In this document: positions 46,826 through 56,466 of the stretch, one piece after another | Layout of the letters: every line of letters starts with the position of its first letter | Numbering within the stretch: position 1 is the stretch's first letter | NCBI RefSeq assembly: GCF_000730645.1 | Contig: NZ_BBIU01000005.1 | Span: 1-64,000 of the forward strand | DNA from: Pseudomonas parafulva NBRC 16636 = DSM 17004 | GTDB lineage: Bacteria > Pseudomonadota > Gammaproteobacteria > Pseudomonadales > Pseudomonadaceae | Direction of reading: 5' to 3' | DNA: 64,000 bases | Translations under genes and position numbers: made by a program | The notes under the pieces: generated by a model | Database searches by the model: none | What the model was told of the DNA's origin: nothing | What the model saw: the letters and a program-made list of their open reading frames with translations, nothing else

Positions 46826-48892
46826 ATGAGTTATCAGGTTCTTGCACGTAAATGGCGTCCGCGCTCGTTTCGCGAAATGGTCGGCCAGGCCCATGTGCTC
46901 AAGGCCTTGATCAACGCGCTGGACAACCAGCGCCTGCACCATGCCTACCTGTTCACAGGTACCCGTGGTGTGGGCAAGACTACCATCGCACGCATCATAG
47001 CCAAGTGCCTGAACTGCGAAACCGGCATCACCTCCACCCCCTGTGGCACCTGCTCGGTGTGCCGCGAAATCGACGAAGGCCGCTTCGTCGACCTGATCGA
47101 GATCGACGCCGCCAGCCGCACCAAGGTGGAAGACACCCGCGAGCTGCTGGACAACGTGCAGTACGCCCCCAGCCGTGGTCGCTTCAAGGTCTACCTGATC
47201 GACGAAGTGCACATGCTGTCTACCCACTCCTTCAACGCCTTGCTCAAGACGCTGGAAGAGCCGCCGCCCTACGTCAAGTTCATCCTGGCCACCACCGACC
47301 CGCAGAAGCTGCCGGCTACCATCCTGTCGCGCTGCCTGCAGTTCTCGCTGAAGAACATGAGCCCGGAACGGGTGGTGGAACACCTCAGCCACGTGCTGCA
47401 GGCCGAGAACGTACCCTTCGAGCCCGATGCGCTGTGGCTGTTGGGCCGTGCGGCAGATGGCTCGATGCGCGATGCCATGAGCCTCACCGACCAGGCCATC
47501 GCCTTTGGCGAGGGCAAGGTGCTGGCGGCTGATGTGCGTGCCATGCTGGGCAGCCTGGACCATGGCCAGGTCTACGATGTGCTGCAGGCGCTGCTCGAGG
47601 GCGACGCGCGGGCCTTGCTGGAGGCCATTCGCAACCTGGCCGAGCAGGGCCCGGACTGGGCAGGTGTGCTGGCCGAAATGCTCAACGTGCTGCACCGCGT
47701 GGCCATTGCCCAGGCGCTGCCAGAAGCCGTGGACAACGGCCAGGGTGATCGCGAGCGGGTGCTGGCCCTGGCTGCGGCACTGCCGGCCGAGGATGTGCAG
47801 TTTTATTACCAGATGGGCCTGATCGGCCGCCGCGACCTGCCTTTGGCGCCGGAGCCGCGCGGTGGGTTCGAGATGGTGCTGCTGCGCATGTTGGCATTCC
47901 GCCCGGCCGATACGGACGATGCCCCGAAGCCGCAGCTAAAGCCAGTGGGGATCAGCCAGGCCACAGCTGATTCCGCCAAGCCGGTGGCAGCCCAGGCCCC
48001 CGTGGCGCAGCCGGCAGTGCAGGCCGTGTCGCTTGAGCCGGCGGCGGCTGCCCCGGACGTGGAAGTGCCGCCACCGGCCACCGCTGACCATGAGCCAGAG
48101 GCGCAACGCGACCCCGAGATAGAGGCCGAAATCGAGGCCATCTCGGTGCCGGAGCCCGTCGCCGAGGTGGTCGACCTGCCCTGGGAAGAGCCTGCACTGC
48201 CTGTCGCCCAGGTGGCTGCCCCGGCGACTGCGCCCGAGCCTGAGCCCGTTGCGCCGCCCGTTGCACAGCCGGCTGTGGCCTCCCATGACGACGCCCCGCC
48301 GTTCGACCCCGGCGCCTATGCCGCCGTGGGCATGGACCGCGACGACGAGCCGCCGCTGGACGAAGACTATTACGTGGGCGAGAGTGACCCCGTTGGCTTC
48401 AGCTACCTGGACGAGCTCGCCGAGCATGTGCAGGAAGAGCCCGCCCAGCCTGCTGCCGAGCCATTGCCTGCAGCCAGGCCTGCCACCGGCCTGGCCCTGC
48501 AATGGCTGGAATTATTCCCGCAGTTGCCCGTATCGGGCATGACGGGCAACATCGCAGCCAACTGCACGCTGATCGCGGCCGAGGGTGACGACTGGCTGCT
48601 GCACCTGGACCCTGGCCAGGGTGCGCTGTTCAACGCCACCCAGCAGCGGCGGCTTAATGAGGCGCTCAACCAGCACCTGGGTCGCACCCTCAACCTGCGC
48701 ATCGAACTGGTCCTCCCGGAGCAGGAAACCCCTGCCCAGGCGGCTTCACGCAAACGCATCGAGCGCCAGCACGAAGCCGTGACCTCGATCGAGCAAGACC
48801 CGTTGATCCAGCAGATGATCAAGCTGTTTGGCGCCAAGGTGCGTCAGGATACTATTGAGCCTGTAGAGGCCCTGGCCAGTCAGGGCCAATAA
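46826..48892 (+). CDS. dnaX: DNA polymerase III tau subunit
   Basis: A 688-residue clamp-loader subunit. Walker A is GTRGVGKTT (Lys51), the zinc ligands are C64, C73, C76, C79, and Walker B is YLIDEVHMLS. After about residue 370 comes an Ala/Pro/Glu-rich linker to about 560, then the tau C-terminal domain that binds the polymerase. No A-AAA-AAG slippery heptamer was seen where E. coli makes gamma by frameshifting. It precedes ybaB and recR as in most bacteria. Confidence 0.97.
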   Translation: MSYQVLARKWRPRSFREMVGQAHVLKALINALDNQRLHHAYLFTGTRGVGKTTIARIIAKCLNCETGITSTPCGTCSVCREIDEGRFVDLIEIDAASRTKVEDTRELLDNVQYAPSRGRFKVYLIDEVHMLSTHSFNALLKTLEEPPPYVKFILATTDPQKLPATILSRCLQFSLKNMSPERVVEHLSHVLQAENVPFEPDALWLLGRAADGSMRDAMSLTDQAIAFGEGKVLAADVRAMLGSLDHGQVYDVLQALLEGDARALLEAIRNLAEQGPDWAGVLAEMLNVLHRVAIAQALPEAVDNGQGDRERVLALAAALPAEDVQFYYQMGLIGRRDLPLAPEPRGGFEMVLLRMLAFRPADTDDAPKPQLKPVGISQATADSAKPVAAQAPVAQPAVQAVSLEPAAAAPDVEVPPPATADHEPEAQRDPEIEAEIEAISVPEPVAEVVDLPWEEPALPVAQVAAPATAPEPEPVAPPVAQPAVASHDDAPPFDPGAYAAVGMDRDDEPPLDEDYYVGESDPVGFSYLDELAEHVQEEPAQPAAEPLPAARPATGLALQWLELFPQLPVSGMTGNIAANCTLIAAEGDDWLLHLDPGQGALFNATQQRRLNEALNQHLGRTLNLRIELVLPEQETPAQAASRKRIERQHEAVTSIEQDPLIQQMIKLFGAKVRQDTIEPVEALASQGQ

Positions 48893-48957
48893 CCGATAAC
48901 CATGCAGCCGGCTTCGTGGCGGGCTGCATCACATGACCCAAATCGAGGTATCTCCCC

Positions 48958-49293
48958 ATGATGAAAGGTGGCATGGCCGGCCTGATGAAGCAGGCCCAGC
49001 AGATGCAAGAGAAGATGCAGAAAATGCAGGAAGAGCTGGCCAACGCGGAAGTCACCGGCCAGTCCGGTGGTGGCCTGGTCAGCGTGGTGATGACTGGCCG
49101 GCATGACGTCAAGCGCGTCAGCATCGACCAGAGCCTGATGTCGACCGAGGAAGACGACAAGGAAGTGCTGGAAGACCTCATTGCCGCAGCCCTGAACGAC
49201 GCTGTGCGCAAGATCGAGCAGAGCAGCCAGGAAAAAATGGGCGGCATGACCGCTGGCATGCAACTGCCGCCGGGCTTCAAGATGCCGTTCTAA
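48958..49293 (+). CDS. ybaB: Nucleoid-associated protein YbaB/EbfC
   Basis: A 111-residue DNA-binding protein of the YbaB/EbfC family. It has a Met/Gln-rich N-terminal helix ([20 protein letters not shown]), a beta sheet ([26 protein letters not shown]) and a C-terminal helical tail ending LPPGFKMPF. Located in the conserved dnaX-ybaB-recR order. Confidence 0.96.
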   Translation: MMKGGMAGLMKQAQQMQEKMQKMQEELANAEVTGQSGGGLVSVVMTGRHDVKRVSIDQSLMSTEEDDKEVLEDLIAAALNDAVRKIEQSSQEKMGGMTAGMQLPPGFKMPF

Positions 49294-49312
49294 GGCATTT
49301 TCAGGCTCACAA

Positions 49313-49343
49313 GCCGCCGCTGAAACCAGCGGCGGTTTTTTTT
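49313..49343 (+). terminator. Rho-independent terminator after ybaB
   Basis: GCCGCCGCTG, AAAC loop, CAGCGGCGG, then eight T. A textbook terminator, so recR probably has its own promoter. Confidence 0.9.
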
Positions 49344-49459
49344 GCGCTGTTACTGGCGTGCTGCGGTCGAAATAGCCAGGCGCAGGAACAATGGCGGATT
49401 TGACGCCACTGCCCACGCTGGGTATAAACCGCCTCTTATTGATTTGTCAGGCCTTTCCC

Positions 49460-50062
49460 ATGAGCTTCAGCCCTCTCATCCGCCAACTGATCGATGGCCT
49501 GCGCATCCTGCCGGGCGTTGGCCAGAAAACCGCCCAACGCATGGCCCTGCAGCTGCTTGAGCGCGACCGCAGCGGCGGCATGCGCTTGGCCCAGGCGCTG
49601 ACCCAGGCCATGGAAGGGGTAGGGCATTGCCGTCAGTGCCGCACCCTCACAGAGCAGGACCTGTGCCCGCAGTGCGCCGACCCACGGCGTGACGATACCC
49701 AGCTGTGCGTTGTAGAGGGCCCCACCGATGTCTATGCCGTGGAGCAGGCCGGTTACCGTGGCCGCTACTTCGTGCTCAAGGGGCATCTGTCCCCGCTGGA
49801 CGGCCTGGGGCCCGAGGCCATCGGTATTCCCCAACTGATGGCGCGCATCGAGGAACAGGGCACCTTCAGCGAGGTGATCCTGGCCACCAACCCAACGGTG
49901 GAAGGTGAGGCAACAGCCCATTACATCGCGCAGTTGCTGGCCGAGAAAGGCCTCGTGGCATCGCGCATTGCCCACGGCGTGCCCCTGGGCGGCGAGCTGG
50001 AAATGGTCGATGGCGGCACCCTGGCCCACGCGTTTGCGGGCCGTCGGCCGATCTCGTTGTAA
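49460..50062 (+). CDS. recR: Recombination protein RecR
   Basis: A 200-residue RecR for RecFOR-mediated loading of RecA on gapped DNA. It shows the HhH-like N-terminus ([20 protein letters not shown]), the Cys4 zinc finger ([21 protein letters not shown]) and the Toprim domain ([20 protein letters not shown]). The ATG at 49460 fits the family length; a longer frame from 49391 is rejected. No strong ribosome-binding site. Confidence 0.96.
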   Translation: MSFSPLIRQLIDGLRILPGVGQKTAQRMALQLLERDRSGGMRLAQALTQAMEGVGHCRQCRTLTEQDLCPQCADPRRDDTQLCVVEGPTDVYAVEQAGYRGRYFVLKGHLSPLDGLGPEAIGIPQLMARIEEQGTFSEVILATNPTVEGEATAHYIAQLLAEKGLVASRIAHGVPLGGELEMVDGGTLAHAFAGRRPISL

Positions 50063-50106
50063 CCGGGCGCGCTGCGAGCCGACCCTGCAGCACGCCGCTT
50101 GGCCGC

Positions 50107-50655
50107 TCAGCGCTCGCTGAGGGAAAACTCGGTGAGGCAGAAGGTGGGCACGCCTGCTGCCTGCAGCCGGCGCGAGCCATCCAGTTCAGGGAGGTCGATG
50201 ATGGCTGCGGCCTCGAACACTTGCGCACCGGTGCGGCGTACCAGATTGGCAGCTGCCAGCAGTGTGCCGCCCGTTGCGATCAGGTCATCGAAGATCAACA
50301 CCGAATCCCCTTCGCACAGGCTGTCGGCGTGCACTTCAAGGAACGCTTCGCCGTATTCGGTCTGATAGCCTTCGCTGAGCACGTCGGCGGGCAGCTTGCC
50401 CTGCTTGCGGAACAGGATCAGTGGCTTGTTCAGCTGGTGGGCGATGATCGAACCGATCAGGAAGCCGCGCGCATCCATGGCGCCGATGTGGGTGAACTCG
50501 GCCTCGACGTAGCGTTCGATAAACTGGTCGGCTACATAGCGCAGCCCGCGCGGCGACTGGAACAGCGGGGTGATATCGCGGAAGATCACACCCGGTTTGG
50601 GGAAGTCCACTACCGGGCGGATCAGGGCTTTGAGGTCGAAAGCGTCGCTGTGCAT
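50107..50655 (-). CDS. apt: Adenine phosphoribosyltransferase
   Basis: A 182-residue purine salvage enzyme making AMP from adenine and PRPP. The N-terminus [15 protein letters not shown], the [10 protein letters not shown] loop, LFRKQGKLP and the PRPP motif [17 protein letters not shown] are all present. The ATG at 50655 gives the usual length. Convergent with recR. Confidence 0.96.
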   Translation of the reverse strand: MHSDAFDLKALIRPVVDFPKPGVIFRDITPLFQSPRGLRYVADQFIERYVEAEFTHIGAMDARGFLIGSIIAHQLNKPLILFRKQGKLPADVLSEGYQTEYGEAFLEVHADSLCEGDSVLIFDDLIATGGTLLAAANLVRRTGAQVFEAAAIIDLPELDGSRRLQAAGVPTFCLTEFSLSER

Positions 50656-50709
50656 TGTTGCAGGTATCCTGGGAAAACGAATGGCCAAGTATACCTGCTA
50701 AAGCGGGCC

Positions 50710-51444
50710 TCAGGCCTCGATTGCACCACCGGCCAGCGCGCACAGCTGGATCGGGTCCAGAATGTGCACTTCCTTGCCTTCGGCATGCAGCAGGCCGTTC
50801 TGCTGGAAGCGTGTGAACACCCGTGACACGGTTTCCACCGCCAGGCCCAGGTAGTTGCCGATTTCGTTGCGCGACATGCTCAGGCGGAACTGGTTGGCCG
50901 AGTACCCACGGGCGCGGAAGCGCGCCGACAGGTTGACCAGGAAGGTGGCGATGCGCTCGTCGGCGGTTTTCTTCGACAGCAGCAGCATCATCTGCTGGTC
51001 GTCGCGGATTTCACGGCTCATCACCCGCATCAGCTGGCGGCGCAGTTGGGGCAGTTGCACCGACAGCTCGTCCAGGCGCTCGAAGGGGATCTCGCACACC
51101 GACGTGGTTTCCTGGGCCTGGGCCGACACCGGGTAGGCCTCGGTGTCCATGCCCGACAGCCCCACCAGTTCGCTGGGCAAGTGGAAGCCGGTGATCTGCT
51201 CTTCGCCGCTGTCGCTGAGGCTGAAGGTTTTCAGGGCGCCGGAGCGAACTGCGTAGACCGAGCCGAAATTGTCACCCTGGCGGAACAGAAACTCGCCTTT
51301 TTTCAGCGGGCGACCCCGCTTGACGATTTCATCCAATGCATCCATGTCTTCCAGGTTAAGCGAAAGAGGCAGGCACAGTGGGGCCAGGCTGCAATCCTTG
51401 CAATGGGCCTGGTTGTGTGGGCGCAGTTTGACTGGCTCGGACAT
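50710..51444 (-). CDS. anr: Anaerobic regulator Anr (Fnr family)
   Basis: A 244-residue CRP/FNR-type oxygen sensor. The [4Fe-4S] ligands are Cys15, Cys18, Cys24 and Cys117. A cyclic-nucleotide-binding fold is followed by a helix-turn-helix with the FNR-type recognition helix ([22 protein letters not shown]). It activates low-oxygen genes, including hemN and cco genes, by binding TTGAT-N4-ATCAA. A perfect such site is just upstream of hemN (53077-53090). It is downstream of hemN on the same strand. Confidence 0.97.
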   Translation of the reverse strand: MSEPVKLRPHNQAHCKDCSLAPLCLPLSLNLEDMDALDEIVKRGRPLKKGEFLFRQGDNFGSVYAVRSGALKTFSLSDSGEEQITGFHLPSELVGLSGMDTEAYPVSAQAQETTSVCEIPFERLDELSVQLPQLRRQLMRVMSREIRDDQQMMLLLSKKTADERIATFLVNLSARFRARGYSANQFRLSMSRNEIGNYLGLAVETVSRVFTRFQQNGLLHAEGKEVHILDPIQLCALAGGAIEA

Positions 51445-51630
51445 TTTGACTCGATCCTTGTGGGAAAGCACACATAAGCCGTAAGGGTAACCCACGAAGG
51501 AGGGTGTAGGCCAGCGTGCTCGACTATGGTACGACCCGGCGAAACCCCCGGCAGGCAACTGCCGGAGTTCCTGTGCGCTTATGGTCCGCCTGGCTGGGGC
51601 GGTTGTCCATGCGGCTGAACGCCTCGGCCG

Positions 51631-53013
51631 TCAGATCACCCGCGAGAAGCGCTGGCGGTTCTGCATGGCCAGGTAGGCGTCGAACACCATGCACACCGAG
51701 CGCGCCAGCAGGCGGCCGGCTGGCAGGATCCGAATGCCCTTGTCGTCCAGGCGGATCAGGCCGTCGCGCTGCAAGGTCAGCAGTTCGGGCCAAAGGTCGT
51801 TGAAGTACCCCCGAAAATCGATGGTGAAGGCTTTTTCGATAGGCTCGAAATCCAGTTCGAAGTGGCAGATCAGTTGCTGGATCACGGCCCGGCGAATACG
51901 GTCGTCGGTGTTGCACAGCAGGCCGCGCTGGGTGGCAAGTTGGGCGTTGGAGAGGCTGTCCTGGTAGGTGTTGAGGTCGCTGCTGTTTTGGCAGTACAGG
52001 TCGCCGATCTGGCTGATGGCCGAAACGCCCAGGCCGATCAGGTCGCAGTGCCCGTGGGTGGTATAGCCCTGGAAGTTGCGCTGCAGGGTGCCTTCTTCCT
52101 GGGCGATGGCCAGTTCGTCGTCTGGCAGGGCAAAGTGGTCCATGCCGATGTAGCGATACCCTGCGGCGGTCAACTGATCGATGGTGGCATGCAGCATCTC
52201 CAGCTTGGCGGCTGCGCTGGGCAGCTCCCCGGCCTCGATGCGCCGTTGCGGCATGAAGCGCTCGGGCAGGTGGGCATAGTTGAACACCGACAGCCGGTCA
52301 GGCTGCAGGCGGATCACTTCTTCGACGGTGCGGGCGAAACCTTCCGGGGTTTGCCGTGGCAGGCCGTAGATCAGGTCAAGGTTGATCGAGCGGAACTGCA
52401 GGGTGCGGGCAGCTTCGATCAGCGTGCGTGTCTGCTCCAGGCTTTGCAGGCGGTTGACCGCACGCTGTACGGCGGGGTCCAGGTCCTGCACACCCAGGCT
52501 GACGCGGTTGAAGCCCAGCTCGCGCAGCAGCCCCATGGTCGACCAGTCCGCTTCACGGGGGTCGATTTCGATGCCGTAATCGCCGGAATCGTCGTCCAGC
52601 AGGTTGAAGTGCTGGCGCAGCGTCGCCATCAGCTGGCGCAGCTCCACGTGGCTGAGGAAGGTGGGCGTACCGCCGCCAAAATGCAGCTGTTCCACACGCT
52701 GTTTGCCATCGAGGTGGCAGGCCACCAGCTGGATTTCCTGCTCCAGGCGCTGCAGGTAGGGCGTCGCACGGGCGCGGTCCTTGGTGATGACCTTGTTGCA
52801 GGCGCAGTAGTAGCAGATGTTGGCGCAGAACGGCACGTGCACGTACAACGACAGGGGGCGCACCGCCCGACGGCTCTCGCGCAGGGCGTGCAGCAGGTCG
52901 AACGAGCCCACCTCGCTGTGCAGTTGCACGGCGGTCGGGTAGGAGGTGTAGCGTGGCCCGGCGAGATCGTAGCGGCGGATCAGGTCGGTGTCCCAACGTA
53001 GGTCGTCGAGCAT
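51631..53013 (-). CDS. hemN: Oxygen-independent coproporphyrinogen III oxidase
   Basis: A 460-residue radical-SAM enzyme making protoporphyrinogen IX without oxygen. The cluster motif is CANICYYCAC (Cys63, 67, 70, 72), with YTSYPTAVQ before it and GGGTPTFL after. The ATG at 53013 gives the family N-terminus. It provides heme for the cbb3 oxidases under low oxygen and is likely ANR-dependent. Confidence 0.96.
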   Translation of the reverse strand: MLDDLRWDTDLIRRYDLAGPRYTSYPTAVQLHSEVGSFDLLHALRESRRAVRPLSLYVHVPFCANICYYCACNKVITKDRARATPYLQRLEQEIQLVACHLDGKQRVEQLHFGGGTPTFLSHVELRQLMATLRQHFNLLDDDSGDYGIEIDPREADWSTMGLLRELGFNRVSLGVQDLDPAVQRAVNRLQSLEQTRTLIEAARTLQFRSINLDLIYGLPRQTPEGFARTVEEVIRLQPDRLSVFNYAHLPERFMPQRRIEAGELPSAAAKLEMLHATIDQLTAAGYRYIGMDHFALPDDELAIAQEEGTLQRNFQGYTTHGHCDLIGLGVSAISQIGDLYCQNSSDLNTYQDSLSNAQLATQRGLLCNTDDRIRRAVIQQLICHFELDFEPIEKAFTIDFRGYFNDLWPELLTLQRDGLIRLDDKGIRILPAGRLLARSVCMVFDAYLAMQNRQRFSRVI

Positions 53014-53076
53014 GAGGGCGGTCCCCGGAAAGAGCAGCAATGCTCCGGAGTCTAGGGGCGTCTGTAGGAATCTGTG

Positions 53077-53090
53077 TTGATTTGTATCAA
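53077..53090. promoter_or_regulatory. Perfect ANR/FNR box upstream of hemN
   Basis: TTGATTTGTATCAA matches TTGAT-N4-ATCAA exactly. It is centred about 70 bases before the hemN start, a suitable position for a -41.5 activator site. Confidence 0.85.
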
Positions 53091-53112
53091 CCGCCCGCGA
53101 CACGTGGCCGTT

Positions 53113-53796
53113 TCAGTGCCCCATAAGCCAGTGCTGGTGCGGGCCGGGCAGGGTCCAGATGCCGAACAGCATCACCAGCACCCCGCCTGCCACGCGCACG
53201 CTGCGCCGTCTCAACAAAGCGTTTACCCGTTCTGCCGCCAGCCCGGTGGCCAACAGCACCGGCCAGGTACCCAGGCCGAAGGCCAGCATCAGGGCCGCGC
53301 TGTAGCCTGCATTACCCTGGCTGGCCGCCCACAACAGGGTGCTGTAGACCAGGCCGCAGGGCAGCCACCCCCACAGGGCCCCCAGCAGCATGGCCCGGGG
53401 TACGCTGGACACCGGCAGCAGGCGCGTCGCCAGCGGCTGAATGTGCCGCCACAACCCGCGCCCCAAGGCCTCCACCCGCGTCAGCCCGCTCCACCAGCCG
53501 GCCAGATACAGGCCCATGGCAATCAGCAGCAGCGCCGCCGCCGTGCGCAGCACCACCGCTGCCGGGCCGCTGGCCACGGCCCAGCCGGCCAGGCCCAGCA
53601 GCAGCCCGGCGCAGGCATAGCTGCACACGCGGCCGAGGTTGTACGCCAGCAGCAGGCGCAGGCGCCTGCTGCGTTGCTCGGGGGGGATGGCCAGGGTCAG
53701 TGCGCCCATCAGCCCGCCGCACATGCCCAGGCAGTGGCCACCGCCCAGCAGGCCCAGCACCAGGGCAGAACCCAGCAGGGGGAGCAGGTCATGCAC
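53113..53796 (-). CDS. TauE/SafE-like (DsbD_2) membrane protein of the cbb3 biogenesis cluster
   Basis: A 227-residue, six-helix inner-membrane protein. The Cys/His motif GGHCLGMCGG near the N-terminus and WGWLPCGLVYS in the second half mark the DsbD_2/UreH-like family, related to CcdA. Members beside ccoSIHG are annotated as sulfite exporter-like; a role in copper or thiol handling for oxidase assembly is inferred from the location only. The start overlaps ccoS by eight bases. Confidence 0.8.
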   Translation of the reverse strand: MHDLLPLLGSALVLGLLGGGHCLGMCGGLMGALTLAIPPEQRSRRLRLLLAYNLGRVCSYACAGLLLGLAGWAVASGPAAVVLRTAAALLLIAMGLYLAGWWSGLTRVEALGRGLWRHIQPLATRLLPVSSVPRAMLLGALWGWLPCGLVYSTLLWAASQGNAGYSAALMLAFGLGTWPVLLATGLAAERVNALLRRRSVRVAGGVLVMLFGIWTLPGPHQHWLMGH

Positions 53797-54016
53797 GGGG
53801 TGGTTGTTCCTCGGGTTGTTCGTGTGAGGGGGGCACGTCGGTCGGCGGCGCCTTCACCGCTGCCTGGTGGCGCGGGTCCTGGTCGTCGAACAGAATGCTG
53901 TGGGCGGGGCTTTCCAGGTCGTCGTACTGCCCGCTGTCCACTGCCCAGAAGAAGATGTACACGGCCACGCCGACCAGCAGCAACGCCGCAGGGATCATGA
54001 TATAGAGGGCGGGCAT
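53789..54016 (-). CDS. ccoS: cbb3-type cytochrome oxidase assembly protein CcoS
   Basis: A 75-residue protein with one N-terminal transmembrane helix (LYIMIPAALLLVGVAVYIFFWAV) and the CcoS signature SGQYDDLESPAHSILFDD. It is needed for cofactor insertion into CcoN. TGAGGAAA precedes the ATG. It overlaps the end of ccoI by 22 bases. Confidence 0.94.
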   Translation of the reverse strand: MPALYIMIPAALLLVGVAVYIFFWAVDSGQYDDLESPAHSILFDDQDPRHQAAVKAPPTDVPPSHEQPEEQPPRA

Positions 54017-56466
54017 GGCGATTTCCTCACCTGGTAGGTTGCAGGGGTGGGCGTTGATGCCAGGGCGGGCTGGCGGGTCAGGCGCAGGGCGTTGAGCACC
54101 ACCACCAGCGAGCTGACCGACATGCCGATGGCTGCCCACACGGGGGTGACCCAGCCAACCGCCGCGAAGGGCAGCATCAGGCCATTGTACAGGCTTGCCC
54201 ACAGCAGGTTCTGGAGGATATTGCGCCGCGTACGCCGGGCCAGCTCGAACGCCTGTACCAGCGCCTGCAGGCGGTTGGACAACAGCACGGCGTCGGCGCT
54301 GGTCTTGGCAAGGTCGGTGGCGCTGCCCATGGCGATGCTGATGTCGGCGGCAGCCAGTACCGGCACGTCATTCACCCCATCACCCAACATCAGCACTTTG
54401 CGCCCAGCCTGCTGCAAGGCCTTCAGCCGCTCCAGCTTGTCGTCCGGGCGCAGGCCGCCCACGGCGTCGTCGATGCCCAGTTGCGCGGCCACTTCGGTGA
54501 CCATCGGCGAGCTGTCGCCCGACAGCAGCAGCGTGCGCCAGCCACGGGCACGGCAGGCGGCAAGCAGGGCAGGGGCGTCGTCCCGCAGGCGGTCGTCCAG
54601 GCCGAACCAGGCCAGCGGCCCCTGGCGCCCGCCCAGCAACAGCCACTGGCCCCGGGGCTCGGGAATGGCAGGTGCCGGTGTGCCACTCAAGGCGCACACG
54701 AACGCCGCCTGGCCGATGCGCAGGCGTTGGCCGTCGACCTGCCCCTCAAGGCCCAGGCCGGGCACCGTCTGAACATCCTCGGCAGCCCTGGCAACGCGGC
54801 CAAACGCCCTGGCAATGGGGTGCTCGGAGCGGTTTTCCAGGGCGGCGGCCAGGCTCAGGCATTCATCGGCCCCCAGGCTGCCCAGCGGGCGAATGCTGCG
54901 CAATGTCAGGCGGCCTTCGGTCAGTGTGCCGGTCTTGTCGAAAATCACCGTATCGATCTGGTTCAGCCCTTCCAGCACATGGCCCCGGGTCACCAGCAAA
55001 CCCAGCTTGTGCAAGGTGCCGGTGGCGGCTGTCAGCGCGGTAGGGGTGGCCAGCGACAGTGCGCATGGGCAGGTTGCCACCAGCATCGCCAGCACGATCC
55101 AGAACGCGCGGTCAGGGGCTTGCTGCCACCACCACAGGCCGATGGCGACGGCGGCCAACAGCGAAAACAACAGAAACAATTGCGAGGCGCGGTCGGCGAT
55201 TTCCGCCAGGCGCGGCTTTTCGGTTTGTGCCCGCTCCAGCAGGCGCACGATGGCCGACAGGCGCGAGTCATGGCCCACGGCCTCGACCGCTACATGCAGG
55301 GTGCTTTCGACGTTCAGCGTGCCGCCCGTCACACGCTCCCCAACGCGGCGCGGCTGCGGCAGGTATTCGCCTGTCAGCAGTGACTCATCCACACTCGAGC
55401 GGCCCTCGACGATGCACCCGTCGGCCGGGATCACGGCCCCGGGCAGCACCTGCACGGTATCGCCGCAGCGCAGTTCGCTGAGCAGAATGCGCTCGCTGCG
55501 GCCCAGTGCATCCAGGCGCAGGCACGAGGCTGGCAGCAGGTTGACCAGCTGCGCCGTGGCCGCAGCCGTGCGCTCGCGGGCACGGCGTTCCAGGTAGCGG
55601 CCGGTCAGCAAGAACAGCGCGAACATGCCCACCGTGTCGAAGTACAGCTCACCGCTGCCGGTGATGGCGGTCCAGATGCCGGCACCGAAGGCCAGGGCGA
55701 TGGCCAGTGACACCGACAGGTCCATGGTCAGGTGGCGCGTGCGCAGGTCGCGGGCAGCCCCTTTGAAAAACGGCGCACAGCTGTAAAACACGATCGGGAT
55801 GGTCAGGAACAACGCCACCCAGCGCAGGATGGTGTGCATCTCGGGCGACAGGTCGATGTTGAACTCAGGCCAGGTGGCCATGGTTGCCATCATCGCCTGG
55901 AACCACAGCAGCCCGGCCACGCCCAGGCGGCGCAAAGCGCTGCGGTTTTCCCGGGCCAACTGCTCGGCGGCCTGGTCCGGCTGGTAGGGGTGGGCGGCAT
56001 AACCGATCTGGCGCAACTGTGCCAGCACCGCGGAGAGCGGCAACTGCTGGTCGTCCCAGCTCAGCAGCAGGCGGTGGTTGGACAGGTTCAGGCGTGCCTC
56101 GGCCACGCCGGGCAGGTTGCGCAGGTGCTTGTCGATCAGCCAGCCACACGCCGCGCAACTTACCCCTTCGACCAGCAGCGTGGTTTCGGCCAGTTGGCCT
56201 TCGTGGCGCACGAAAGCCTGCTGCACATCGCTGCGGTCGTACAGCGCCAGCTCATCCTGCAGCTGCCTGGGCAGGGCGTCGGGGTTGGCGCTGGTTTCAC
56301 TGCGGTGCTGGTAATAGTGCTCAAGCCCCCCTGCCACGATCGACTCGGCCACCGCCTGGCACCCTGGGCAACAAAAGGGTCGGGGCTCACCCAGCACGAC
56401 GGCGCTGAACTGGCTGCCCGCAGGAACGGGCAAGGCACAGTGAAAGCAGGGGGTGGGTTGGGTCAT
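53995..56466 (-). CDS. ccoI: Copper-translocating P1B-type ATPase CcoI (CopA2/FixI)
   Basis: An 823-residue heavy-metal ATPase that delivers copper for cbb3 oxidase. Order: N-terminal CFHC and CCPGC Cys motifs, heavy-metal-associated domain with GVSCAACGW, TM helices, TGE phosphatase motif, CPC in LVATCPCALSLATPTAL, phosphorylation DKTGTLTEG, SEHP, and GDGVND. The length and motif order match the FixI/CcoI branch, not the detoxifying CopA1. Confidence 0.96.
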   Translation of the reverse strand: MTQPTPCFHCALPVPAGSQFSAVVLGEPRPFCCPGCQAVAESIVAGGLEHYYQHRSETSANPDALPRQLQDELALYDRSDVQQAFVRHEGQLAETTLLVEGVSCAACGWLIDKHLRNLPGVAEARLNLSNHRLLLSWDDQQLPLSAVLAQLRQIGYAAHPYQPDQAAEQLARENRSALRRLGVAGLLWFQAMMATMATWPEFNIDLSPEMHTILRWVALFLTIPIVFYSCAPFFKGAARDLRTRHLTMDLSVSLAIALAFGAGIWTAITGSGELYFDTVGMFALFLLTGRYLERRARERTAAATAQLVNLLPASCLRLDALGRSERILLSELRCGDTVQVLPGAVIPADGCIVEGRSSVDESLLTGEYLPQPRRVGERVTGGTLNVESTLHVAVEAVGHDSRLSAIVRLLERAQTEKPRLAEIADRASQLFLLFSLLAAVAIGLWWWQQAPDRAFWIVLAMLVATCPCALSLATPTALTAATGTLHKLGLLVTRGHVLEGLNQIDTVIFDKTGTLTEGRLTLRSIRPLGSLGADECLSLAAALENRSEHPIARAFGRVARAAEDVQTVPGLGLEGQVDGQRLRIGQAAFVCALSGTPAPAIPEPRGQWLLLGGRQGPLAWFGLDDRLRDDAPALLAACRARGWRTLLLSGDSSPMVTEVAAQLGIDDAVGGLRPDDKLERLKALQQAGRKVLMLGDGVNDVPVLAAADISIAMGSATDLAKTSADAVLLSNRLQALVQAFELARRTRRNILQNLLWASLYNGLMLPFAAVGWVTPVWAAIGMSVSSLVVVLNALRLTRQPALASTPTPATYQVRKSPCPPSIS

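Noticed and set aside
53995..56466. CcoI as a general copper-resistance ATPase (CopA1)
   Set aside because: The N-terminal extra Cys motifs and the ccoG-ccoH-ccoI-ccoS context identify the oxidase-assembly type.
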